Shown here: positions 43,541 to 52,519 of the stretch, piece after piece | Layout: the number at the start of each line of letters is the position of its first letter | Position numbering within the stretch: the stretch's first letter is position 1 | Assembly (NCBI GenBank): GCA_965230345.1 | Contig: CBDDKR010000001.1 | Location: 620,001 to 684,000 of the forward strand | From: JADKBO01 sp965230345 | GTDB taxonomy: Bacteria > Bacteroidota > Bacteroidia > Chitinophagales > Saprospiraceae | Length of the DNA: 64,000 nt | Direction of reading: 5' to 3' | Made by a program: the position numbers and the translations under genes | Notes under the pieces: model-generated | What the model was told of the DNA's origin: nothing | Databases searched by the model: none | What the model saw: only the letters and a program-made list of their open reading frames with translations

Positions 43541-44158
43541 ATGGGATTAAAGAAAATAAATTATATTAGTCCTCAACCTAAACATTGGCTTGAAATGGAT
43601 GAGGATAAAGTATTATTTGAACAAATAGTAAAGGGCAATGATTTGGCCTTCGAAAAACTCTTTCGAAAGTATTATGAGTTATTGTGCCAATTTATAAGCC
43701 AATATGCACCCGATTTGGATTGGGCAGAAGAAGCGGTACAAGATGTTTTTATAAAGGTTTGGGAAAACAGAAATTCAGTTGTGATTCACACTTCGGTGAA
43801 ATCGTATCTATATCAATCTGCAAAAAATAGAGTGTTAAATTCGATAAGAAATGAAAAGAAACGGTTGTCTCATCATGAACTGGCATTGGGAAATTCAAAA
43901 TACTCGGTAGCTGATTCTGATGAAGAAGATCAGCTTTATAAAAAGTTGTTTATGGGTATACATCAATTGCCACCAAAATGTGCTGAAATATTCAAACTGA
44001 GTAGATTGGAAGGATTAACCCATGCTGAAATTGCAAATTACCTCAATCTAAAGGAAAAAACGGTTGAAAATCAAATTGGCATAGCCTTGAAAAACTTGAG
44101 AAAGTTTGTCTCAGATTTTATGAAAATTGGTTTTATTCTTAATCTTCTAAATCTATAA
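43541..44158 (+). CDS. RNA polymerase sigma-70 factor, ECF subfamily
   Basis: The ATG at 43541 is the best-placed start. A later ATG (43595) would still keep the conserved DEDKVLFEQIVKGNDLAFEKLF region, so the first 18 residues are uncertain. Region 2 is at about residues 25-105 (DLDWAEEAVQDVFIKVWENR). Region 4 is at about 135-205 (LPPKCAEIFKLSRLEGLTHAEIANYLNLKEKTVENQ). It belongs to the extracytoplasmic-function sigma factors of the Bacteroidota TonB type and should direct transcription of the neighbouring receptor genes. It is followed by its anti-sigma factor gene, 3 bases after. Confidence 0.9.
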   Translation: MGLKKINYISPQPKHWLEMDEDKVLFEQIVKGNDLAFEKLFRKYYELLCQFISQYAPDLDWAEEAVQDVFIKVWENRNSVVIHTSVKSYLYQSAKNRVLNSIRNEKKRLSHHELALGNSKYSVADSDEEDQLYKKLFMGIHQLPPKCAEIFKLSRLEGLTHAEIANYLNLKEKTVENQIGIALKNLRKFVSDFMKIGFILNLLNL

Positions 44159-44161
44159 TCA

Positions 44162-45130
44162 ATGGAAAAGTTAATCATTACTAAGCATAATTTGGAAGAA
44201 ATTACAGGTAAATTCCTAGATGGAAGAGCATCTGAATTAGAACGGGCCGCATTATTGAAATGGAGAAAGGAAAATCTAGATAATGAGTCGAATTACCAGG
44301 AAATATGTAGGGTTAATCAGAAATTTACCAATCTTTCTCAAGGTAAGATTGATGTAGACAAAGCTTGGAATCGTGTTAGTTCTCAATTGAATTTAGGCAA
44401 AAAACCGGAAAAGAAGGGTAATACTTGGTCTATAGTTCCTTTAGTATTACTGGTGTTTATAGCAATGATAGTTTGGGGGGGTATTTATTTGAGTAATCAA
44501 AACCCTAAAGATGACATTAGGGCAACTGCTGAAGGCTTGGATCATATATTGCATGATGGTTCCAAAGTTCATTTGAATCCTAATAGTGCTTTAAGTCAAA
44601 TTGATGGTGCACAACGTAAGTTTAAATTTTCAGGGCAGGGAAGATTTGAGGTAGAACATGACGATGCGGAGCACTTCACCTTACATGTGGGTAATGTTGT
44701 TATCGAAGATTTAGGAACAGTCTTTGATGTAAAAGCTCACCCTCAAAGCGATACTATTTTTGTTAAAGTAACAGATGGAATAGTTGCTTTTTATACTTCG
44801 GATAATATTGGTATTCAATTAGTACAAGGTGAGGAAGGAATGTATATAAAATCAAGAAATAAGTTTTATAAGAGATCAATTGATAAGGAGAACGCAGTCC
44901 TCGATATTACTTTTACAGAGACAACTTTGCAAGAAGTCTTGGATCACCTTTCATATTCCTTTAGACGTGATATTGAAGTTGCAAATCAGGCACTCAATGA
45001 ATGTAAATTGACCGTTGAATTTGAGGATGCTCCATTCGATTTGGTAAAAGACATTATTCAAGAAACGTTAGGTGTTTCATTTAGAGAAAACATATCTTCC
45101 ATTACGGTGACAGGTGACAGTTGTCAATAA
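44162..45130 (+). CDS. FecR-family anti-sigma factor
   Basis: Cytosolic helices (about 1-85) that hold the sigma factor, one membrane span (about 88-110, VPLVLLVFIAMIVWGGIYL), a periplasmic FecR domain (about 115-215, LHDGSKVHLNPNSALS and EDLGTVFDVKAHPQ), and a C-terminal DUF4974 domain (about 248-320, TLQEVLDHLSYSFRRDIEV). The protein relays a signal from an outer-membrane STN partner to the sigma factor. The start is three bases after the sigma stop, so the two are translationally linked. Probable partner: the STN protein at 45146, the only exported STN domain nearby. Confidence 0.9.
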   Translation: MEKLIITKHNLEEITGKFLDGRASELERAALLKWRKENLDNESNYQEICRVNQKFTNLSQGKIDVDKAWNRVSSQLNLGKKPEKKGNTWSIVPLVLLVFIAMIVWGGIYLSNQNPKDDIRATAEGLDHILHDGSKVHLNPNSALSQIDGAQRKFKFSGQGRFEVEHDDAEHFTLHVGNVVIEDLGTVFDVKAHPQSDTIFVKVTDGIVAFYTSDNIGIQLVQGEEGMYIKSRNKFYKRSIDKENAVLDITFTETTLQEVLDHLSYSFRRDIEVANQALNECKLTVEFEDAPFDLVKDIIQETLGVSFRENISSITVTGDSCQ

Positions 45131-45145
45131 AGAATTATTCAAAAC

Positions 45146-47044
45146 ATGAAATGCAACAACAAAGTTTATTGGGTTTTTATAGGATTGTTTTGTTTTATAA
45201 ATCAATCCACCTTGAGTGCACAGAGTAATAATGATCTTAATCAAAGAGTTTCGATTACCGCTAAAAATGTTACAATCTCAGAAATATTGTCTACTCTAAC
45301 TGAAAAGACAGACATTCGATTTGCTTACAATCCTAAGGTGATCAAGGCAAACAAAAGAATAAATGTATTTGCCCAGAATAAAACAGTGAACACTGTTCTT
45401 AAAGATATATTTTCTGATGAGATTGAAATCAAAAAGCGCGGAAATTATGTAATACTAGCATCAAAAAAAGAAGAGAGGGCGAAATCAAATGAAAGAAGTT
45501 ATTATGGTTATGTAATAGATTCTGAAACAAAGGACGGCTTGAATAATGTCAGTATATATTCTTCTGGCGGTCAATCTGTAGTGACAGATCAAATTGGAGC
45601 ATTTCGATTAAAACTGAAAGAAGATGAAAAAGATGAGGTTCAATTAAGAAAATCATCCTATTCAGATCACTCCTTTCGATTATTAAATAGGAACAAGGAT
45701 AGCGAAATAATTATCGAAATGTCACCAATCAAAAGTATCGATGTCAAAGTTATCCGAGATAGCCTAGTGATGGACAAATTGCCAAGTAGTCAAAAAGCAT
45801 TGAAATCAATCTATCATATTAATACAGAACTTGGGTTAAATTCGACAAACATTTCAGATACGTTGTATTATCCAATTTCGTTTTCATTTTATCCTGGTAT
45901 TTCCACGTACAGAAATTTAAGCGGTAATATAGTCTTTAATGGAGCCTTAAATTTTATCGGATACAATAAGGGGATTCATGGCTTGGAGGTAGGACTACTG
46001 TCTAACATTAACCTTCAATCCGTAAAAGGCTTTCAAATGGCTGGAATAAGTAATCATACAGGAGATCAAGTTCTAGGATTTCAAACTGCAGGAATATTCA
46101 ATAAGGCAGGAGGAGATGTAGTGGGGCTTCAGATGGCTGGTATTTCGAATTACAATTTTAGAAATTTAAAAGGAAGCCAATTTGCTGGAATTAGTAACCA
46201 TACCTTGGGGTTCGTTGATGGTTTACAGATGTCTGGGATTCTGAATTATTGTAGAAGCTTTTCTGGAGCACAATTTAGCGGACTTTTAAACTATAATAAC
46301 CGATCACGCGGACTTCAATTGGCTGGCCTAGCAAACATATCTGGTCAAATAAATGGAGCACAAATCTCTGGTCTGTTAAATAGAGGAAAGGTGGTTGATG
46401 GAGTTCAACTAGGTGTTGTTAATTCGACAGATACCATAATAGGTTTTCAGGTTTCAGCTTTGATTAATCAGGCTAAGGTCGTAAAGGGAGGACAATTGGG
46501 AGTGATAAACATAGCCGATACGATTACGGGAATTCCGATAGGGTTATTCAACTTTATAAGAAAAGGATATAGAAGAATTGGATTATCCTATAATGATATG
46601 ACTCCAATTAATTTGTCTTTTAAGAGTGGAGTTGAGAGTTTTTACACTATTTATTCAGGAGGCATCAATCCCGGATGGACCGATGTTGATGAATTGTATT
46701 ATTCATTCGGACTTGGTATTGGTTCTTCATTTAATATGAAAAACAAAAGGTTTTCTATTGAATCAGAGTGCTCCGTTGGAATGTTGAGTAAAAAGGATTT
46801 TGTCGAAACTTCAACAAATTGGGCAAAAATTCACTTGGGAACATCATACCAGATATCGAAGAATATTGATCTGTTTCTTGGTCTTAATCTAAACGGAATT
46901 TATGATAATGATGATAGACTAAACATTTCGACATACGAATCACTGGGTGAATATGGCTTGTACGAATACCGTAACCTGTTTGATAGTGGTTATCAATTGA
47001 AAGCCTGGCTTGGGTACAGTTTTGGATTTAATGTGATTATTTGA
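45146..47044 (+). CDS. exported STN / carboxypeptidase-regulatory protein with surface repeats and barrel-like end
   Basis: The signal peptide ends LSAQ. An STN signalling domain (about 32-112, ISEILSTLTEKTDIRFAY) is followed by a carboxypeptidase-regulatory-like domain (about 118-198). Residues about 270-480 hold about twelve repeats, each with a GxQxxGxxN core (GFQMAGISN, GLQMAGISN, GSQFAGISN, GAQFSGLLN, GVQLGVVN...), as in the LA_2272 surface-repeat type. The end (about 485-632) looks like a small barrel. STN domains usually sit on TonB receptors; here it is on a separate protein next to FecR, so this may be the real signal partner. The repeats are probably exposed. Function inferred. Confidence 0.8.
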   Translation: MKCNNKVYWVFIGLFCFINQSTLSAQSNNDLNQRVSITAKNVTISEILSTLTEKTDIRFAYNPKVIKANKRINVFAQNKTVNTVLKDIFSDEIEIKKRGNYVILASKKEERAKSNERSYYGYVIDSETKDGLNNVSIYSSGGQSVVTDQIGAFRLKLKEDEKDEVQLRKSSYSDHSFRLLNRNKDSEIIIEMSPIKSIDVKVIRDSLVMDKLPSSQKALKSIYHINTELGLNSTNISDTLYYPISFSFYPGISTYRNLSGNIVFNGALNFIGYNKGIHGLEVGLLSNINLQSVKGFQMAGISNHTGDQVLGFQTAGIFNKAGGDVVGLQMAGISNYNFRNLKGSQFAGISNHTLGFVDGLQMSGILNYCRSFSGAQFSGLLNYNNRSRGLQLAGLANISGQINGAQISGLLNRGKVVDGVQLGVVNSTDTIIGFQVSALINQAKVVKGGQLGVINIADTITGIPIGLFNFIRKGYRRIGLSYNDMTPINLSFKSGVESFYTIYSGGINPGWTDVDELYYSFGLGIGSSFNMKNKRFSIESECSVGMLSKKDFVETSTNWAKIHLGTSYQISKNIDLFLGLNLNGIYDNDDRLNISTYESLGEYGLYEYRNLFDSGYQLKAWLGYSFGFNVII

Positions 47045-47138
47045 TTTAAATCTAGTTACTTATTTGAGCCTTACATGAGTGGTGAGATCTATTCTTCGTA
47101 TTGAAATTCTTATTTTGGGTCGATAAATTTGATAAAAT

Positions 47139-48287
47139 ATGGATGTAAATTATGCGGAACTCAAGTCTCTTAGAAAATACTTGCATCAACATCCTGAGTT
47201 GTCGGGAAAAGAAAATCGTACTGCTGAACGAATTAAACAGGAATTACATAAACTTCAACCGAATAAGGTTTTAGAAGAACTTGGAGGAAGTCCAAGTTTT
47301 GCAGCAGTGTTTGATTCAAAGATTGATGGGCCAACTATTGCATTCAGATGTGAATTAGACGCTTTACCAATCCATGAGTCAACCGAAATTACTTATCGAT
47401 CGATTCATCCCGGTATCTCGCACAAGTGTGGGCATGATGGGCATATGACTATATTGGTCGGAATGGCCAAATGGTTGTCTATAAATGAACTTAAGAGAGG
47501 AAGAATAATACTGTTGTTTCAAAGTGCTGAAGAGACCGGTGCGGGGGCAAAGAAAGTCGTAGAAGATCAAAGATTTATTGACCTTAATATCGATTATATG
47601 TTTGCTTTACACAATTTACCTGGTGAAAAGGAAAATGATGTATTGATCTTTAAGAGCAAATTTTCATCAGAAGTGATCAGTTTCCATTTGGAAATACTTG
47701 GGGTAGAGTCCCATGCTTCAGAACCCGAAAAAGGCAATAATCCTACCTTGGCATGCACACAAATTATTCAAGAATTACAAAATTTAAATGATTCAAACAT
47801 GAGTTTGGATACATTTGCCCAGATAACACCTGTCCACACCTTAATCGGAACAAAGTCTTATGGTATTTCACCAGGCAAGGCAGATCTTCATTACACAGTT
47901 CGAACGTTTGATGGAAAGGTATTGAATGAGTTGAGGGAGAAAATTGAATGGACTATTGATAATATATGTCAGGATTCTGAATTGTCTTATAAAGTGAAAT
48001 GGATAGAGTACTTTCCTGAAACGGTAAATGATAATGATTGTCTTTTGTATCTAAAGAGTGCCGCAAATTCCCTAAAATTAAATGTAAAAGAAGTTGAATT
48101 GCCAAATCGATTTGGAGAAGATTTTGGATGGTACTCCAAAGACTATAGGACAGCTATGTTTGGTTTAGGTGCTGGTGGTAATTCGTTGCCTTTGCATAAT
48201 CCTCATTATGACTTTAATGATGAGAATATAAAATGTGGAGTACGATTGTTTTGTGAAATTATTAAGTCTATCATAATGGAGGACTAA
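47139..48287 (+). CDS. M20-family amidohydrolase (aminoacylase/carboxypeptidase-like)
   Basis: This is a 382-residue cytosolic enzyme. The zinc-binding pattern is present: FRCELDALPIHE (about 69-80), KCGHDGHM (about 95-102) and SAEETGAGAKK (about 132-142), with a dimerisation insert in between. The family hydrolyses N-acyl or peptide bonds of amino acids (hippurate, IAA-amino acids, peptides). Substrate not determined. It is monocistronic, 94 bases after the STN gene, with no sign that it belongs to that system. Confidence 0.87.
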   Translation: MDVNYAELKSLRKYLHQHPELSGKENRTAERIKQELHKLQPNKVLEELGGSPSFAAVFDSKIDGPTIAFRCELDALPIHESTEITYRSIHPGISHKCGHDGHMTILVGMAKWLSINELKRGRIILLFQSAEETGAGAKKVVEDQRFIDLNIDYMFALHNLPGEKENDVLIFKSKFSSEVISFHLEILGVESHASEPEKGNNPTLACTQIIQELQNLNDSNMSLDTFAQITPVHTLIGTKSYGISPGKADLHYTVRTFDGKVLNELREKIEWTIDNICQDSELSYKVKWIEYFPETVNDNDCLLYLKSAANSLKLNVKEVELPNRFGEDFGWYSKDYRTAMFGLGAGGNSLPLHNPHYDFNDENIKCGVRLFCEIIKSIIMED

Positions 48288-48406
48288 AAAACAGACTAAA
48301 TATTGTGTTTTTTTAAGTATTATCCTATGTTATTTGAATAGTGTAGTTAATTGTTTTTTTTTTATAATAGTGTTTTAAGTGGTTGAAAATAAGGTGTAAA
48401 CGACAA

Positions 48407-48429
48407 GGTGTTGCTGAAATAGCAACACC
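48407..48429. repeat. perfect 9-bp hairpin GGTGTTGCT/AGCAACACC
   Basis: Stem 48407-48415 and 48421-48429 with loop GAAAT, in the 243-base gap before the propeller lipoproteins. No T tract follows. Possible structural or termination element for the M20 gene. Confidence 0.6.
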
Positions 48430-48530
48430 AAATTGAAAATGTTTAGATTTCTACGAGTTTTTTGATTCAATTTTGTGATTAATGAATTCGATTAATGCAT
48501 TACAATGTTAAAATTTAAAAATCAATTATT

Positions 48531-49802
48531 ATGAAAGCACAGTTCATCATTCTATGGAGTGGTCTTTTTTTATTATTTGGTTGTGGTAAAGAGAGTTCGA
48601 ATGAGCTTCCGCCGTCTCCTATGAAAGAATCATTAATCACATGGCATTGGGAAAAAGAGGTGCACGATTGGGAATTAGGATATCATAATAATCCTGTTTT
48701 GTATAAAGATTGGATTTTAATATCAGATATTGATCATACATTTTCAGATAGCGATCTTTATCTTACTGCTTTTGATAAAAATACAGGAGAAGTTGTATGG
48801 AAGTGGTATCCCAGTGGAAGAGTGCAGGTACGCCCAATTAATATGAAGCGAAAAGATCATTATTTAATTATTAATACCGATGATGGATTAATTTGTCTCG
48901 ATTTAGAAACACAAACCATGGTATGGGAATACGAATATGGATCTTTAGAAGTTGGTAGATATGCGTTCGATATTTATGATGATTACCTCTATATTTCGAA
49001 TCCATATAAGTCTAATGGTTCTGGATTACCTTATATTGACAGTACAAATATGATACGTTTTAATATATACGATGGTGGAAAAGAACATGTCTACGGTAAA
49101 GCAAAAGTAGATAAGAAATCCCCTAGTTTTCATGCTGCACTTAAGCTAGAAGACAAAGAGCAAGTAGTGTTTGTGACATCTTACCTTTCTCCTGGTTATT
49201 CGCCATACGATCAGAAGGTTCTTCCGGATATTATATGCTATGATATGAAGGAAAAAAAGGTGATTTGGGAAGATACGTCCTTCTGCAAGATTTATTCGAG
49301 CTACCACTTTTCCCCATTAGAATTTGAAGAGACAATTATTGCGGTAGGTGATTGGTCATTGTATTGTTATAACAAAAACGATGGTACTTTATTATGGCGA
49401 CATGAGTTTGAGCATTCAGCTCCTTTTGGTGGCTTTAACAATAGTAGTCCAATATTATATGATGGAATAATTTACTGTATTGATGATACTGGGATTGTTT
49501 ATGCTGTAGATGCCTCTAGTGGCCTGCGAAGATGGACCAATATATTGCCAGGAGAGGTGGGGCAGATCCGATTTGGACCAGCACCTCATGCTCAGGATCA
49601 ATTGTTGATAGAAGATGGAATCTTATGGGTGAATAGTTGGGGTGATAGGGATATGATTCTCTTCGATATAAGGACAGGTAAAGAATTGGAACGGTTGAAT
49701 GACGATGAGTATTCAGGGAATGACATCTTATATGATGTAGAGACAGGCCGATATTTTGTCACGACATATGATAGTGTGAAAAGCTTTAGTTTGAAGAAGT
49801 AG
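48531..49802 (+). CDS. PQQ-type beta-propeller lipoprotein (BamB-like), copy 1
   Basis: A lipoprotein signal (MKAQFIILWSGLFLLFGC, Cys18) is followed by a short Ser/Pro-rich linker. A propeller of PQQ-like blades (about 35-423) shows FDKNTGEVVWKWYPSGR, LDLETQTMVWEYEYG, NKNDGTLLWRHEF, DASSGLRRWTNILPGEVG and DIRTGKELERLND. BamB-like propellers act as scaffolds in outer-membrane assembly or bind surface ligands; orthology to BamB is not claimed. It is followed 36 bases later by a close copy, so the pair is a tandem duplication. Confidence 0.87.
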   Translation: MKAQFIILWSGLFLLFGCGKESSNELPPSPMKESLITWHWEKEVHDWELGYHNNPVLYKDWILISDIDHTFSDSDLYLTAFDKNTGEVVWKWYPSGRVQVRPINMKRKDHYLIINTDDGLICLDLETQTMVWEYEYGSLEVGRYAFDIYDDYLYISNPYKSNGSGLPYIDSTNMIRFNIYDGGKEHVYGKAKVDKKSPSFHAALKLEDKEQVVFVTSYLSPGYSPYDQKVLPDIICYDMKEKKVIWEDTSFCKIYSSYHFSPLEFEETIIAVGDWSLYCYNKNDGTLLWRHEFEHSAPFGGFNNSSPILYDGIIYCIDDTGIVYAVDASSGLRRWTNILPGEVGQIRFGPAPHAQDQLLIEDGILWVNSWGDRDMILFDIRTGKELERLNDDEYSGNDILYDVETGRYFVTTYDSVKSFSLKK

Positions 49803-49838
49803 CAGGAAATAGAGTAAAGAATAAATATCGAAGCAGTT

Positions 49839-51122
49839 ATGAAAAAACAATACATGGTATTATTATGGCTTAGTATACTATCATACATGGGGTGTACCAA
49901 GGGGGATGGAGTTGATCCCCCACCACCGCCACCAATGGATACGTCATTGGTTACATGGTATTGGGAAACGGAAGTGCCCGAATGGATATCTGAGTTGCAG
50001 TGTGGACCCGTATTGTATAAAGATTGGATAATCGTTGCCAATTACGAGACTAAGGATATAGAAAGCGATCTTTATCTAACAGTTTTTGACAAACACACAG
50101 GTGAGATAGCCTGGAAATGGCAGCCGAGTGGACAAATACAAATACGCCCCATCAATATTAAAAGGAAGGAGCAGTATTTAATAATGAGTACTTATGACGG
50201 ACTGATATGCTTGGATTTGGAATCACAAACCATGGTGTGGGAACATGTGTATAACCCTTTGAAAATTTATAGGTACGCTTTTGAAATATATGGAGATCAT
50301 GTATTGATCTCGAATAAACTTAAGACGAATGGGTCAAGTTTGCCCTATACAGATAGTATAGAAATGATGCGATTAAACATCTATGATGGAAGTAAAGAAC
50401 ATGTTTTTGGGAAAAAAATGGTAGAAGAAGGTCGGAAGACATCATCATTTCATGCTGCATTACAATTATCAGGAAAGGACCATGTGATATTCGTCAATTC
50501 ATACCTGTCACCAGATTATGAACCACGAGACGAAGAGGTATTACCAGACATAATTTGTTACGATATGGAGCAAGAAGAGATTGTATGGTCAGACACAGCT
50601 TTTTGTGAAGTTCATTCATGTTATAATATTCCACCGATTGAGTATGGAGAGACGGTGATAGCACAAGGGGACTGGTCATTGTACTGTTATAATAAGCACG
50701 ACGGTAGACTGTTATGGCGCCATGAATTTGAGCATACGGCACCGTTTGGAGGATTCTTGTTTAGTGGACCAAAGTTGTATAATGGAATGGTATATTGCAT
50801 TGATGACGGAGGAGTGCTATATGCAGTTGATGCGTCTAGCGGCCAGCGAAGGTGGACCAATGTATTGCCAGGAGAGGTTGGGCAGATTCGATTTGGACCA
50901 GCATCCCATCCTCAGGATCATTTATTGATAGAAGATGGAATCTTATGGGTGAATAGTTGGGGCGATAAGGATATGATCCTCTTTGATATAAGGACAGGTA
51001 AAGAATTAGAGCGTTTTACAGATGCAAATTATTCAGGAGAAGATATTCTATACGATGAAGAAACAGACCGATATTTTGTAACGACGTACGGCAGTGTCAA
51101 AAGCTTTAGTTTGAAGAAGTAG
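49839..51122 (+). CDS. PQQ-type beta-propeller lipoprotein (BamB-like), copy 2
   Basis: Lipoprotein signal MKKQYMVLLWLSILSYMGC (Cys19), then a proline run (VDPPPPPPMD) that copy 1 lacks in this form. The propeller blades match copy 1 in the same order (FDKHTGEIAWKWQPSGQ, LDLESQTMVWEHVYN, NKHDGRLLWRHEF, DASSGQRRWTNVLPGEVG). The 3' part is much closer in DNA to copy 1 than the 5' part. The two share the end SFSLKK. Role as for copy 1. Confidence 0.87.
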   Translation: MKKQYMVLLWLSILSYMGCTKGDGVDPPPPPPMDTSLVTWYWETEVPEWISELQCGPVLYKDWIIVANYETKDIESDLYLTVFDKHTGEIAWKWQPSGQIQIRPINIKRKEQYLIMSTYDGLICLDLESQTMVWEHVYNPLKIYRYAFEIYGDHVLISNKLKTNGSSLPYTDSIEMMRLNIYDGSKEHVFGKKMVEEGRKTSSFHAALQLSGKDHVIFVNSYLSPDYEPRDEEVLPDIICYDMEQEEIVWSDTAFCEVHSCYNIPPIEYGETVIAQGDWSLYCYNKHDGRLLWRHEFEHTAPFGGFLFSGPKLYNGMVYCIDDGGVLYAVDASSGQRRWTNVLPGEVGQIRFGPASHPQDHLLIEDGILWVNSWGDKDMILFDIRTGKELERFTDANYSGEDILYDEETDRYFVTTYGSVKSFSLKK

Positions 51123-51243
51123 GAAGGTGGTTGTATTTTAGTCTTAAACGTTAAATTAAATCACTTCTAAAACAAAAGAGCTAAGAAAAAGAAAATGATA
51201 TAAAGGATCACCAACATTATAAAGAATATTACTGTCATATGAG

Positions 51244-51260
51244 ATTGTACTAAGTACAAT
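51244..51260. promoter_or_regulatory. perfect 8-bp dyad ATTGTACT-A-AGTACAAT
   Basis: An inverted repeat with a one-base centre, 47 bases before the start at 51308. A candidate operator for the T9SS propeller gene. Confidence 0.35.
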
Positions 51261-51307
51261 ATGGCTGTGTTGAGGATGTGATATAAATGAGAATAATATC
51301 GAATAAA

Positions 51308-52384
51308 ATGAAAAAGAAGACATTGTTTATTTATCTAATGATTTTTACACATTGCTGTCTAGGACAAGTACAAACTATTTTAGATAGCTTAGACGATCCA
51401 ATTGCCTTAACTATAGTTGATGACAATATGTATACTGTTTTGCATGGTTCGCACTATAAAACAGGAAAATTAATAAAATCCAATCTTCAGACATCTGATA
51501 TATCGCATGAAGTTCTTATCGATAGTTTGGTCTATCCCAGAGCTATAATTGAAAGAAATGGAAAATTGTACATTGGGACAAGAGATGCAATTATAATATA
51601 TGATTTGGAAAAAAACGCTGATAGCTATGATACTTTAATTCATGAAAAGTATTTATTTCCGAGATCATTCTTCTTTCAGGATGATGACTTGCTGTTCGCA
51701 AATGAAGGTGCCTTAAGTAAAATCAATGTTGCAAATAGTTGGAAAAATAAAAAGGATTTGTGCTTTTTTGTGGAAAATCCTTTGTCAATTGCTGTATCCA
51801 ATGAGAATGTTTATTTAGCAGTTTCGAATTCAATTTATAAGTTTAATATGGAAACTAGAGAAACTGAAGAGGTAATTTCGGATTTGCCTTATAAACCATA
51901 TTCCTTACTTCTAAAAGATCGTTTTTTGTATATGGACCAAGGAGTATCCTCTGAACAAAATGATAGAATAATTGCCTATAATCTAGATAATATTGAACTC
52001 GGAATGGAGTTGTTTTGTGAAACCAATAATAGTGTTATTGGCATGACAGAATACAATGAAATAATATATTTTGCAAATCAAATTCCAAAATTTGATGGAA
52101 AGCCTGAAGGCACCATAAAGGCGGTAAATAAAGAGTTGTTGCAACAGTCCAGCCATTCCATCGAGATTTACCCCAATCCTACCAAAAGCAACTTTTTTAT
52201 AGATTATCTTTTTTATAATGAAACTGATTTCGAATTGATTGATACCAACGGTAGATTGTTAAAAGAAGAAAGTAATATTAAAGAGTTTAATCTGGAAAAC
52301 TATCCAAGTGGTACGTATTTCTTAAAATATCATAATGTAGTAAGAGGACTTCAAGGGTATAAGAAGATCATTAAAGTCAACTAG
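51308..52384 (+). CDS. secreted beta-propeller-like protein with T9SS sorting domain
   Basis: The ATG at 51308 starts MKKKTLFIYLMIFTHCCLGQ, a clean signal peptide, so it is preferred over the ATG at 51287. The middle (about 25-285) has repeated short strands such as DDPIALTIVDDNMYTV, ENPLSIAVSNENVYLAVS and SIYKFNMET, with a propeller-like rhythm. The sorting domain starts IYPNPTKSNF (about residue 288) and ends KKIIKVN. The specific activity is unknown. Confidence 0.75.
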   Translation: MKKKTLFIYLMIFTHCCLGQVQTILDSLDDPIALTIVDDNMYTVLHGSHYKTGKLIKSNLQTSDISHEVLIDSLVYPRAIIERNGKLYIGTRDAIIIYDLEKNADSYDTLIHEKYLFPRSFFFQDDDLLFANEGALSKINVANSWKNKKDLCFFVENPLSIAVSNENVYLAVSNSIYKFNMETRETEEVISDLPYKPYSLLLKDRFLYMDQGVSSEQNDRIIAYNLDNIELGMELFCETNNSVIGMTEYNEIIYFANQIPKFDGKPEGTIKAVNKELLQQSSHSIEIYPNPTKSNFFIDYLFYNETDFELIDTNGRLLKEESNIKEFNLENYPSGTYFLKYHNVVRGLQGYKKIIKVN

Positions 52385-52519
52385 TAAAGTTGTGAATCAG
52401 TTATCTTATTAGCAATTTGATAAAGTATAAGATCAGAATAATTGTATAGGACTATTTCACCTATAAACGTAACAAATTCACCTTGAAACCGTCTGGACTT
52501 TGTAATAAAGCAAATTCTT

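Noticed and set aside
45960..46560. The GxQxxGxxN repeats as a possible phage tail or CRISPR-like repeat
   Set aside because: DNA units vary in length and sequence; only the protein pattern repeats, inside one exported protein.
48294..48375. Long T tracts (up to about 11 T) before the propeller lipoproteins
   Set aside because: AT-rich intergenic sequence; no stem precedes them closely enough to call a terminator or phase switch.
49598..50041. 147-codon minus-strand frame across the two propeller genes
   Set aside because: It spans the junction of two well supported genes on the other strand and has no recognisable motif.
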